From positions 1 through 13,916 of the forward strand of contig NZ_CAMLOV010000150.1 of NCBI RefSeq assembly GCF_946481715.1: a stretch of DNA of 13,916 nt, written 5' to 3'. The translations under genes were made by a program, and so were the position numbers. The notes under the pieces were generated by a model. It made no database searches. It was not told the origin of the DNA and was given only the letters and a program-made list of their open reading frames with translations. Of the stretch, positions 1 to 6,596 are shown piece by piece (positions within the stretch are counted from its first letter, which is position 1; the number at the start of each line of letters is the position of its first letter). The DNA is from an uncultured Mucilaginibacter sp. Its GTDB lineage: Bacteria; Bacteroidota; Bacteroidia; Sphingobacteriales; Sphingobacteriaceae.

Positions 1-834
1 GTAGACAGCGGTTTCAATTTTGTTGATACAGCGGATGTGTATTCGCGCTGGGTTGCAGGCCATAGCGGTGGCGAGTCAGAGACAATTATTGGCAATTGGC
101 TTAAGCAAGGCGGCAGGCGCGATAAAATTATCCTGGCCACCAAGGTGGGGAAGCCCATGGGCGAGGGTGAAACCGGGCTGTCAAAAGCCTATATCACTAA
201 AGCCGTAGAGGATTCGCTTAAACGTTTGCAGACGGATCATATCGACTTGTACCAATCGCACGAGGATGATACCAATACGCCTTTAGAGGAAACCCTTGCC
301 ACCTTTACCGATCTGATAAAGCAAGGCAAAGTACGCGCTATTGGTGCATCCAACTATAGTGGTGCGCGCCTACGCGAGTCGTTACAGGTAAGCAAAGACA
401 ATGGCTTTGCCCGTTACGAAAGCCTGCAACCCGAGTATAATTTATACGCACGCGAAGATTACGAGCACCAGTACGAATCGCTTTGCAGGGAAAATAACCT
501 CGGCGTTATTACTTATTACTCCCTTGCAAGCGGCTTCCTCACGGGCAAATACCGTTCGGAAGCCGACCTTGGCGAAAGCCAGCGCGGTGGCGGTATTAAA
601 AAATATTTAAACCCAAGGGGCTACAAAATACTTGCGGCACTTGATAAAGTTGCCGGCGAATATAATACCACGCAGGCCGCCGTAGCGCTTGCCTGGGTAA
701 TGGCAAGGCCGGGCATCACGGGCCCAATTGCCAGCGCAACCAGCGTAAAGCAATTAAAAGAAATAGCCAAAGCAGCAGAACTCGACCTTAGCCCTGCGGC
801 CATTGAACTGCTCACAACTGCCAGCAGTTATTAA
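1..834 (+). CDS. Aldo/keto reductase, 5'-truncated
   Basis: NAD(P)H-dependent oxidoreductase of the aldo/keto reductase (TIM-barrel) superfamily, presumably cytosolic; substrate unknown. The reading frame is open from base 1, and 277 residues are visible. Members of this type usually have about 310-330 residues, so roughly 40 N-terminal residues lie outside the window. All four catalytic tetrad positions can be seen, in visible-residue numbering: Asp9 and Tyr14 in VDTADVYS, Lys48 in LATKVG, and His87 in LYQSHEDD. Further family signatures are the GKVRAIGASNYS stretch (beta-strand/loop of the barrel) and the late TGPIASATSVKQL segment, which in relatives contacts the cofactor phosphate/adenine. 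The gene ends in TAA and converges on the next gene across a hairpin terminator. The subfamily cannot be assigned by eye. Confidence 0.93.
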   Translation, partial: VDSGFNFVDTADVYSRWVAGHSGGESETIIGNWLKQGGRRDKIILATKVGKPMGEGETGLSKAYITKAVEDSLKRLQTDHIDLYQSHEDDTNTPLEETLATFTDLIKQGKVRAIGASNYSGARLRESLQVSKDNGFARYESLQPEYNLYAREDYEHQYESLCRENNLGVITYYSLASGFLTGKYRSEADLGESQRGGGIKKYLNPRGYKILAALDKVAGEYNTTQAAVALAWVMARPGITGPIASATSVKQLKEIAKAAELDLSPAAIELLTTASSY

Positions 835-844
835 AAACTACACC

Positions 845-877
845 AAAAAAGCAGCCTCCCCGATTTAGGGAGGCTGC
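845..877 (-). terminator. Intrinsic terminator between convergent genes
   Basis: A perfect 10-bp stem (851-860 GCAGCCTCCC with 868-877 GGGAGGCTGC) closes a 7-nt loop. Read on the minus strand, the stem is followed by six T residues (complement of 845-850), which makes it a classic terminator for the Gly-rich gene. On the plus strand the flank is only TGCATTTATATA, so it would stop the reductase transcript less strongly, but it probably serves both. Confidence 0.88.
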
Positions 878-907
878 TGCATTTATATATATAGGGGGTG
901 TAATTGC

Positions 908-1759
908 CTAAAACCTGGCCGGGCGCATAAAGCCGCTCTGCCTTACCATATGGCCACCGTTGTTTTGAGCAACCTGCCCGCCACCGCCATTTCCTCTGTC
1001 TTGTCCGCCACCGCGTTGGCCACCACCATTTCGGTTACCGCCTCCATGCTGTCCGCCGCCGTTATTGGATGGCTGTGATGGTTGTTGTTGCTGGCTGCCA
1101 CCGTTTTGGCTGCCCCAGCCGCCGTTAGAGGGTTGTTGTGGTTGTTGGCCATTTTGCCCGCCACGACCACCGCCCTGGTTTCTGCCGGGTTGTGATGGTT
1201 GCCCACCTCCCCAGCCGCCTCTGTCGCCGCCCTGGTTCCTATCGGGTTGGTTGTAACCGTTGCGGCCGTTTCGTTGTGGCTGGCCGTACCCACCGCGGTT
1301 ATTATCTCTTCCCCAGCCACCGTTGTTGTTATTGCCGCGGTTAGCATAGTTATTATCTCTGCGGTTCCAGTCGCCGCGGTTAGGGTTGCCACCCCAGCGA
1401 CCACGGTATGTGTCATGGTTCATGTACGGCCTGCGGCCACGTACTTCAAACCTGCGCGCTGTGCGCCAATCGTAGTTACGGTACGCGCCGGGTAAGTATT
1501 GTGCCCTTATCCAACGGCCGCCATCGTTATAAAAGTAGCATTGCAATGGTATGCTATAGTAAGCTTCTACTTCGGGTAAATAGTAGTAATCGTCGCTGTC
1601 GTCAAAGTCATCGTTATAAATAACTTCGGGTTGTGGTGCGGGTACGTATACATGCCTTACCGGGATATTTAAACCAATGTGTACGGATATTTGGGCCTGC
1701 GCTTTATTTGCAAATAAACCTGCTAAAACCATTGCGGATAATAAATATATCTTTTTCAT
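908..1759 (-). CDS. Secreted Gly/Asn/Gln-rich low-complexity protein
   Basis: Hypothetical exported protein of 283 residues. An N-terminal signal peptide (about residues 1-22, KK followed by a hydrophobic stretch and KAQA/Q) precedes a compact conserved part (about 23-120). That part has an acidic patch (DDFDDSDD, 51-57), tyrosine-rich segments such as DDYYYLPEVEAYYSIP and the RWIRAQYLP stretch. This arrangement resembles a family of uncharacterised Bacteroidota exported proteins that I recognise only as hypothetical. From about residue 120 to the end the chain is dominated by G, N, Q and R, with repeated RGG-, NQGG- and QPSQP-like motifs, and is almost certainly disordered. It ends in a more ordinary SGFMRPARF. 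Function is unknown; a surface or periplasmic role is inference. The gene has its own terminator and is probably monocistronic. Confidence 0.85.
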   Translation of the reverse strand: MKKIYLLSAMVLAGLFANKAQAQISVHIGLNIPVRHVYVPAPQPEVIYNDDFDDSDDYYYLPEVEAYYSIPLQCYFYNDGGRWIRAQYLPGAYRNYDWRTARRFEVRGRRPYMNHDTYRGRWGGNPNRGDWNRRDNNYANRGNNNNGGWGRDNNRGGYGQPQRNGRNGYNQPDRNQGGDRGGWGGGQPSQPGRNQGGGRGGQNGQQPQQPSNGGWGSQNGGSQQQQPSQPSNNGGGQHGGGNRNGGGQRGGGQDRGNGGGGQVAQNNGGHMVRQSGFMRPARF

Positions 1760-2096
1760 TTCGTTTCAAATTTTATACATCTATGACTATGCACCCGGCT
1801 GATAGTTTAAACAACATTTAGAATATATTAGGAACGTTTACTTGTTTAGAATATAATTCTGTTTATTTATTATTTAAAAGAATTATATATTTAAATAGTG
1901 AATTACGGCTCTCAAAACAGTTTTCTTATGCCGTGAGCCTGTGCTGCGTTGTAAAGGGTTTAGTTTCCCTGGCCATTTTTAAACGTAATTATTTATAATG
2001 TTAATTGATATTCGCTATTCAACCGTCATTTAAAACAATCAGGTTTCCTTATTCCTTGTTTTATACGTTAATTTGAATATCAACACACAATATTTT
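1760..2096. other. Divergent AT-rich intergenic region
   Basis: No gene is visible in these 337 bases, which separate two divergently transcribed genes. The stretch from about 1800 to 1905 is strongly AT-rich. It contains an 11-bp direct repeat, TTTAGAATATA, at 1817-1827 and 1845-1855 (28 bp apart). The second copy runs into a small palindrome, AGAAT-ATA-ATTCT (1848-1860). On the minus strand a TATAAAATTTG element (1767-1777) lies only 7 bp before the Gly-rich start codon. It resembles a TAnnTTTG box with one extra base, but would leave almost no leader, so I do not call it a promoter. Confidence 0.6.
2068..2075 (+). promoter_or_regulatory. Possible -7 box of the dehydrogenase gene
   Basis: TTAATTTG matches the Bacteroidota -7 consensus TAnnTTTG at seven of eight positions. 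It would start transcription near base 2081, about 16 nt before the ATG at 2097. The upstream -33 element is poor (TTTC around 2044). The match matters because the longer reading frame starts with a TTG at 2073 inside this box, which argues for the downstream ATG. Confidence 0.3.
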
Positions 2097-3395
2097 ATGA
2101 GCGCTATTAAACAACTACAAAAATTGCCCATACTGGCAATTGCATGCCTGGGCATTTTATTTACGGCCTGCAACAGCGATAAAACCAAAATGGCACAAAC
2201 AGGCGACACCACCGCCTCAGATTCCGGCGCCGGGCTTACCTTACCGGCCGATTTCAGTGCGGCAGTCATCGCCAAAGATTTAGGCGGCGTAAGGCATATC
2301 GCAATTACCCCGCAGGGTGGCATTTATGTAAAGCATAAAAGCGCTGGCGGCAATGCCGGCATCCTGTATTTAACAGAAGCCAATGGCACCGCCACCGTAA
2401 AAACATCTTTCGGCAGTTTTGATGGTACCGGTATTTATGTAAAGAATGGCTATTTGTATGCCTCATCTGACGAGGAGGTATTTCGGTATAAGCTAAATGC
2501 CAATAACGAAGTAGAGAGCACAGACAAGCCGGAGACAGTCGTAACCGGGCTATTAAACCGCCATCAGCACGAAGCAAAAGCGATTTTGCTTGATGATGCA
2601 GGCAATTTATACGTAAATATAGGTGCCTACTCCAACTCCTGCCAGGTAAAAGACCGCGAAAAAGGATCGATGGGCCAACCCGGCTGCCCTATATTAGATT
2701 CGGCTGGTGGCATTTGGCAATTTAAGGCCGATAAGTTAAACCAAACTTATAAAGATGGCATCCGTTATGCAACCGGTTTACGCAATGTGGTAGGCATGGA
2801 CTGGAACAAAACCAGCAACCAACTTTATGTGATGCAACATGGCCGCGACCAATTGCACGACTTGTTCCCCGATCTGTACACCGAAAAACAATCAGCCGTA
2901 TTACCTGCCGAATGTATGTTTGCTATGAATAAAGGCGATAACGCCGGCTGGCCATATGTGTATTACGACCAGGAACAAAAAAAGAAGATAGTAATGCCCG
3001 AGTACGGTGGCGATGGCAAAAAAGAAGGCGACAGCAAATACATCGACCCTGCTGCTGCTTTCCCGGGGCACCTTGCGCCAAATGGCCTGTTATTTTACAC
3101 CGGCAGCCAATTCCCCGAGAAATATAAAAACGGAGCATTTATTGCCTTCCACGGATCGTGGAACCGCGCACCCGAGCCACAGGCCGGTTATTTTGTAGTA
3201 TTCCAGCCGCTTAAAAACGGCAAAGCCGACGGTCCTATGGAGGTGTTTGCAGACGGGTTCTCCGGTTCTGCCGAGAACACCGCCAAAGGCAGCGCTCTGC
3301 ATCGCCCTTGCGGGTTGGCTCAAGGCCCCGATGGTTCGTTATATGTAACAGATGATGTAAAAGGAAATATTTATAAGATAAGCTATAAAAAGTAA
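2097..3395 (+). CDS. Sorbosone/glucose dehydrogenase-family lipoprotein
   Basis: Probable periplasm-facing lipoprotein of 432 residues with the six-bladed beta-propeller of PQQ-dependent sugar (sorbosone/glucose) dehydrogenases. A hydrophobic signal sequence leads to a lipobox LFTAC with Cys25 as the lipidation site. Family signatures in order are TGLRNVVGMDW, MQHGRDQLHDLFPD (246-259), HGSWNR (352-357) and RPCGLAQGPDGSLYVTDD near the C-terminus. Extra cysteines at 182 and 197 flank a short insert and could form a disulfide. The enzyme would oxidise a sugar or other alcohol/aldehyde with PQQ, but substrate and cofactor are inferred only from family resemblance, and many Bacteroidota members are untested. 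I chose ATG 2097 over an in-frame TTG at 2073 because it places the signal peptide right at the start. No SD is visible. A strong terminator follows. Confidence 0.85.
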   Translation: MSAIKQLQKLPILAIACLGILFTACNSDKTKMAQTGDTTASDSGAGLTLPADFSAAVIAKDLGGVRHIAITPQGGIYVKHKSAGGNAGILYLTEANGTATVKTSFGSFDGTGIYVKNGYLYASSDEEVFRYKLNANNEVESTDKPETVVTGLLNRHQHEAKAILLDDAGNLYVNIGAYSNSCQVKDREKGSMGQPGCPILDSAGGIWQFKADKLNQTYKDGIRYATGLRNVVGMDWNKTSNQLYVMQHGRDQLHDLFPDLYTEKQSAVLPAECMFAMNKGDNAGWPYVYYDQEQKKKIVMPEYGGDGKKEGDSKYIDPAAAFPGHLAPNGLLFYTGSQFPEKYKNGAFIAFHGSWNRAPEPQAGYFVVFQPLKNGKADGPMEVFADGFSGSAENTAKGSALHRPCGLAQGPDGSLYVTDDVKGNIYKISYKK

Positions 3396-3416
3396 AAAAA
3401 CGTAACACGCCGAATT

Positions 3417-3449
3417 AAAGGGTGCACCGGTTTTGGGTGCACCCTTTTT
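3417..3449 (+). terminator. Intrinsic terminator, dehydrogenase/TPR convergent pair
   Basis: A 12-bp perfect stem (3417-3428 AAAGGGTGCACC with 3436-3447 GGTGCACCCTTT) and 7-nt loop, followed by T residues to 3449. It lies 21 bp after the dehydrogenase stop and 3 bp beyond the stop of the minus-strand TPR gene. Read in reverse it is followed by TTTAATT, so it can act on both converging transcripts. Confidence 0.88.
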
Positions 3450-3451
3450 CA

Positions 3452-3967
3452 TTAACCACTAAGTGAGCGTTCCGATTTGGCGAACCTCTTTTTAGCCTTT
3501 ACGCGGGTAATGGCTTCGTCGCTTTCATCGCGTTGGGTTTTACCGGTTGCTTCCATATACGCACTCCGGTATGCTTCAAGCGCTGCTTTCCATTGCCGGT
3601 TCCGCTCGGCATACAGCCCCAATAGTTTGTGTATTGATGATGCATTTACACCGGGCACGGTCAGCGCTTTGGCGGATATCGCGCGGATCTGCCTTTCCAT
3701 TTTCAAGAACACCACCAGGCTTAGGAAATGGAAATAATTATCGGGGAATAAAGGCTCCAGTTCCATACAGGTTTTAAAATGGTAGCCTGCGGTTTGGTAG
3801 TCATTTAGTTCGTAATAATATATTTTACCTAATTGGTGGTGCGCGCGCGCGTAAGTTGCGTCTTCTGCTATAATGGCATTCAGCAGATTAAGTGCTTTCG
3901 GTGCATCGAAATACAGCTCATTAATTGCTTGTAAATATTTTTCTTCAATAGTATAATAAGTGTCCAT
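3452..3967 (-). CDS. Small tetratricopeptide-repeat protein
   Basis: A 171-residue, probably cytosolic protein without signal peptide or membrane segment. It is predicted to be almost entirely helical. One clear TPR unit lies at about residues 39-72 (YARAHHQLGKIYYY...AGYHFKTCMELEP), with a helical pair before it (24-38) and another TPR-like unit at about 110-141 (SSIHKLLGLYAERNRQWKAALEAYRSAY). The last 25 residues are highly charged and basic (RVKAKKRFAKSE). TPR folds bind partner proteins, but no partner is suggested by the context. The gene stands alone between two terminators, with a candidate promoter about 200 bases upstream. Specific function unknown. Confidence 0.85.
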   Translation of the reverse strand: MDTYYTIEEKYLQAINELYFDAPKALNLLNAIIAEDATYARAHHQLGKIYYYELNDYQTAGYHFKTCMELEPLFPDNYFHFLSLVVFLKMERQIRAISAKALTVPGVNASSIHKLLGLYAERNRQWKAALEAYRSAYMEATGKTQRDESDEAITRVKAKKRFAKSERSLSG

Positions 3968-4335
3968 AAAAATCGAAATAAGTAATTCCTTCGGGCGTAA
4001 GCCTTCGGGTATTGTATCCGTTAAAAAAATAAATATTGTTCCGGGTGATGCCGGGTGCTATGAAGAGAAATGGATCCTTGATGCAAAACTCTCCTGCTGC
4101 GTGCCCAGGGGCTGCATATTGGTATGGCAGTATGAGTTATTTAATAGCATCGTATTATTATTTGTGGCGAAAATACACAAGACGGTGGAAAAAAACAAAC
4201 AGGATTTAGCGATTTTGAGATAAACATTAATAACGGCCAGCTGATATAGGGCGAATAGCGATTTGCAACGGGTTGACGGCGGCGGAATATAAGCGCACAG
4301 TTCATTTGCAATTGGCCATGGCGGGGTACATACGC
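3968..4335. other. Intergenic stretch / putative long leader of TPR gene
   Basis: No convincing gene is present. On the minus strand it should contain the leader of the TPR mRNA if the candidate promoter at 4168-4199 is right. Close to the TPR start are two identical 8-mers, CCTTCGGG at 3988-3995 and 4002-4009 (CCCGAAGG in the mRNA). There is also a short tandem CCGGGTG pair at 4041-4047 and 4051-4057. I saw no known riboswitch or tRNA-like fold. Bases 4200-4335 show nothing recognisable. Confidence 0.5.
4168..4199 (-). promoter_or_regulatory. Candidate Bacteroidota-type promoter for TPR gene
   Basis: On the minus strand, TTTG (complement of 4196-4199) is followed after 20 bases by TATTTTCG (complement of 4168-4175). 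This matches the -33 TTTG / -7 TAnnTTTG consensus of Bacteroidota sigma factors with one mismatch. Transcription would begin near 4161 and give a leader of roughly 190 nt before the TPR start codon at 3967. Confidence 0.45.
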
Positions 4336-4368
4336 AAAAAAAGCAACGGCTATTAACCGTTGCTTTTT
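4336..4368 (-). terminator. Intrinsic terminator of the transglutaminase operon
   Basis: A 12-bp stem (4338-4349 AAAAAGCAACGG with 4357-4368 CCGTTGCTTTTT) and 7-nt loop, 20 bp after the stop codon of the downstream operon gene. On the minus strand the GC-rich core is followed by seven T residues (complement of 4336-4342). The symmetric A/T flanks mean it could also work on the plus strand, where no gene needs it. Confidence 0.88.
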
Positions 4369-4388
4369 GTACGCCATTAAATAAATAC

Positions 4389-6596
4389 CTATTTCTCCAA
4401 TAATATTTTCTGATTATTAAACGCAAAGCCGGCATCAACCAGTTCGGCAACCAGTGGCCAATCGGCAGCTTTTTCGAAGTTATTGTTGTAGGTGCGGGTT
4501 ACCGTTATATTAAGCACATTACCTGTTACCGCAGCTACGCAGGAAAATAAACCCGTTTTGTTGCTTTTTTGCTTATTCAACTCCTCTACCCCGGTTGCTT
4601 TATAGCCCGGCGGTATGTTGAAACTGATAACGTATTTAAAACTCCGTGCCCCGGGCATATAAACGTCTATGGTGCGTTTACGGTCTTTTTCTTCCAGTTG
4701 CAAAAAGGAGCCGGTGAGTTTGCCTACATCAACAATATAGTTGTTGCCTGCCTTTTTTACAAAATTGTTCAGTATGATGGTCGACGTAAACTCAAAAGGG
4801 GGTTGGTTTACTTCGAGCCCCATCTTGATGACTTTATAGTCGCTTATAGCAGATGGCTCCTGGTCGTATTGAGACTTGGCTTCATCCATAAAGCTTTTGC
4901 GCAGTTCTGCTGCTGATTTGCCCAAACCAGCTAAAAACGCATCCGCCGATCTTTTGGTTTCCGGGTTTTTGCTCAGGCGTTTCTCCAGCGGATCGCCGTT
5001 CGCCAGTTCGGTAAGGCCGGCATCAATATCCATGGCGCTTAACATGGCCTTTTGGTCGTCGTGGCGCAGGTAGCCGGTTTGCGTAACGGTCCGTTGTATT
5101 TTTACCCGCTGATAATCTGCCATTAGCCAAACCTGCATCTTTTCTTCAATGCGGTTTTTATCGGCAGGGGTTACAGGCAATGTAGCCTGGTATTCATTAA
5201 ACTCGTATTTACGGGAATTTTTTCGTTCCGGCGTAAGTGCGATGGCCTTTTCGCCCTGAAACTTCGCGGGTATTTCATTAAAGTGGGTAACCACATCATA
5301 AAAGCTCATATATAGCTGCTTATTGCCGTTGGGTATCCTGATGATGGCATCAAAATCGCCCATGGTGAACACATTATCCAACGAACTGCCGTCGCGCGAT
5401 GCTACCAGCAATATATCGTGGGGTATATCCATATCGGTTAACAGCCGGCTCATATCAACCACGGCTGTTTTACTGCGTGCTGTGCGGTAGTTTATTTGCC
5501 CCATATCGTCAAGGTCGCTTTTGCTGAAGTTGCCAAAAACGCGCAGCTTCCAAATATCGTAAAACACCTTCATCGTGCTATCCAGCGGCAGGGCAAGCAT
5601 TTTCTTTTTGCCGTCGAAGTAATCCTTCAGCTTTTTTTCGGGCTCCTCATCCATCGGATTGGCTATTTCGTTAAAAGCGCTTTCAAAAAGTTCCTTATTA
5701 GCCCCCATGCCACCGGTTTTGCGGTTGAGGTAATAAGCGTTCAGCATTTTTATAGAACTCTCGTTGCTGATCTCGATATAAGGGTACTGCCGGTATACCG
5801 ATGTCCATTTCTGGCTTTGGAACTTTGGCAGGTCCTTCAGTTTAAGATTATAAACTTTGTCGCCGTTATCCAGCACGTTTTCCTGGAATTGCGGAGCACC
5901 GTTTGCAGAGATATAAAGCACGGCCGATTTTTTATTCACCTGGAAGTTGAGCGAATAATTAAGGATGGGGTATTGGTCTGCCAGAACAAAAACCTGGTCA
6001 TTGTCTGAGTATGTGTCGTTATTTACGTTTTCCGAAAGGTCGTTGTTACTGATGTAATAATCCAGTATATCGCCCACCTGCAAACCGGGGATAGCCAATT
6101 TACCTTGCTGGTCTTTGCTGGTATTTTTCAACAATACCTCTTCCCCTGTATTTACTATTACCTCCTGCCCGCTTGGTTTAATGATCTTGGCACCAATGTA
6201 TGTTTCGTGCAGGTCTTTCATCTTGGTGATGAGCAGCGAGATACTTTTATCAAGGCGTTTTTGGTATTCGAGGGTCGAATACCTGTCTAAAGCCGATTTA
6301 TCGTTGATTTTAACGCGTTCGTGAAAAGTTGATATACGGTTTACCCTATTGGTAATGGCAGCGGTTATGATCATGAAATGCACCTTTACGTTTGATGTAC
6401 GCTGCATGCTATAGGCTTGTGCTAATATCACTGCGCCCTCGTTGGCATACTTAGCGGGCACTTCTTTCAGCATAAACTCCGGTGGAGGAGCGGCCCATAC
6501 CAGCTTTTGTATTTCGGCTGCTTTTTCGGCATAGGTTTGCGCAAAAACGCTAACCGTTGTGCATAAAAAAGAAATTAAAAGTAGATGTTTTTTCAT
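4389..6596 (-). CDS. Secreted DUF3857-type protein with degenerate transglutaminase fold
   Basis: Exported protein of 735 residues with a signal peptide ending in SVFAQ (about residue 20). The N-terminal half (about 45-350) resembles the DUF3857 module of Bacteroidota, with the KEVPAKYANEGAVILAQ stretch and an IPGLQVGDILDYY strand. The next part aligns by eye with the transglutaminase core of the neighbouring gene, through shared segments such as FNE-x-x-A-x-x-x-QG. At the three catalytic positions it has Ser375, Asp416 and Ser431 instead of Cys, His and Asp, so it is probably not a transglutaminase or protease. The C-terminal part (about 480-735) is a further beta-rich region with no motif I recognise. 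It is the second gene of an operon: its ATG overlaps the upstream TGA by four bases (ATGA), so translation is probably coupled. Role unknown; a periplasmic binding partner of the active paralogue is an inference. Confidence 0.88.
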   Translation of the reverse strand: MKKHLLLISFLCTTVSVFAQTYAEKAAEIQKLVWAAPPPEFMLKEVPAKYANEGAVILAQAYSMQRTSNVKVHFMIITAAITNRVNRISTFHERVKINDKSALDRYSTLEYQKRLDKSISLLITKMKDLHETYIGAKIIKPSGQEVIVNTGEEVLLKNTSKDQQGKLAIPGLQVGDILDYYISNNDLSENVNNDTYSDNDQVFVLADQYPILNYSLNFQVNKKSAVLYISANGAPQFQENVLDNGDKVYNLKLKDLPKFQSQKWTSVYRQYPYIEISNESSIKMLNAYYLNRKTGGMGANKELFESAFNEIANPMDEEPEKKLKDYFDGKKKMLALPLDSTMKVFYDIWKLRVFGNFSKSDLDDMGQINYRTARSKTAVVDMSRLLTDMDIPHDILLVASRDGSSLDNVFTMGDFDAIIRIPNGNKQLYMSFYDVVTHFNEIPAKFQGEKAIALTPERKNSRKYEFNEYQATLPVTPADKNRIEEKMQVWLMADYQRVKIQRTVTQTGYLRHDDQKAMLSAMDIDAGLTELANGDPLEKRLSKNPETKRSADAFLAGLGKSAAELRKSFMDEAKSQYDQEPSAISDYKVIKMGLEVNQPPFEFTSTIILNNFVKKAGNNYIVDVGKLTGSFLQLEEKDRKRTIDVYMPGARSFKYVISFNIPPGYKATGVEELNKQKSNKTGLFSCVAAVTGNVLNITVTRTYNNNFEKAADWPLVAELVDAGFAFNNQKILLEK

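Noticed and set aside
943..1416. A 157-residue Thr/Ala-rich minus-strand open frame, and several plus-strand frames, over the Gly-rich gene.
   Set aside because: They are by-products of the repetitive GC-rich codons of the real gene, which has a signal peptide and a conserved head; the alternatives have neither.
2073..2096. A TTG start that adds eight residues to the dehydrogenase.
   Set aside because: The signal peptide fits the ATG at 2097 better, and the TTG lies inside a candidate -7 box.
4058..4450. A 130-residue minus-strand open frame in the 3968-4388 gap.
   Set aside because: It overlaps the end of the DUF3857 gene, runs through the terminator hairpin, and its translation (Cys/Tyr/Pro-rich without domain pattern) does not look like a real protein.
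5496..6008. A 170-residue plus-strand open frame inside the degenerate transglutaminase gene, and a 177-residue one at 7730-8263 opposite the active gene.
   Set aside because: Both are antisense to long genes with recognisable domains, have no promoter or family resemblance, and look like codon-bias shadows.
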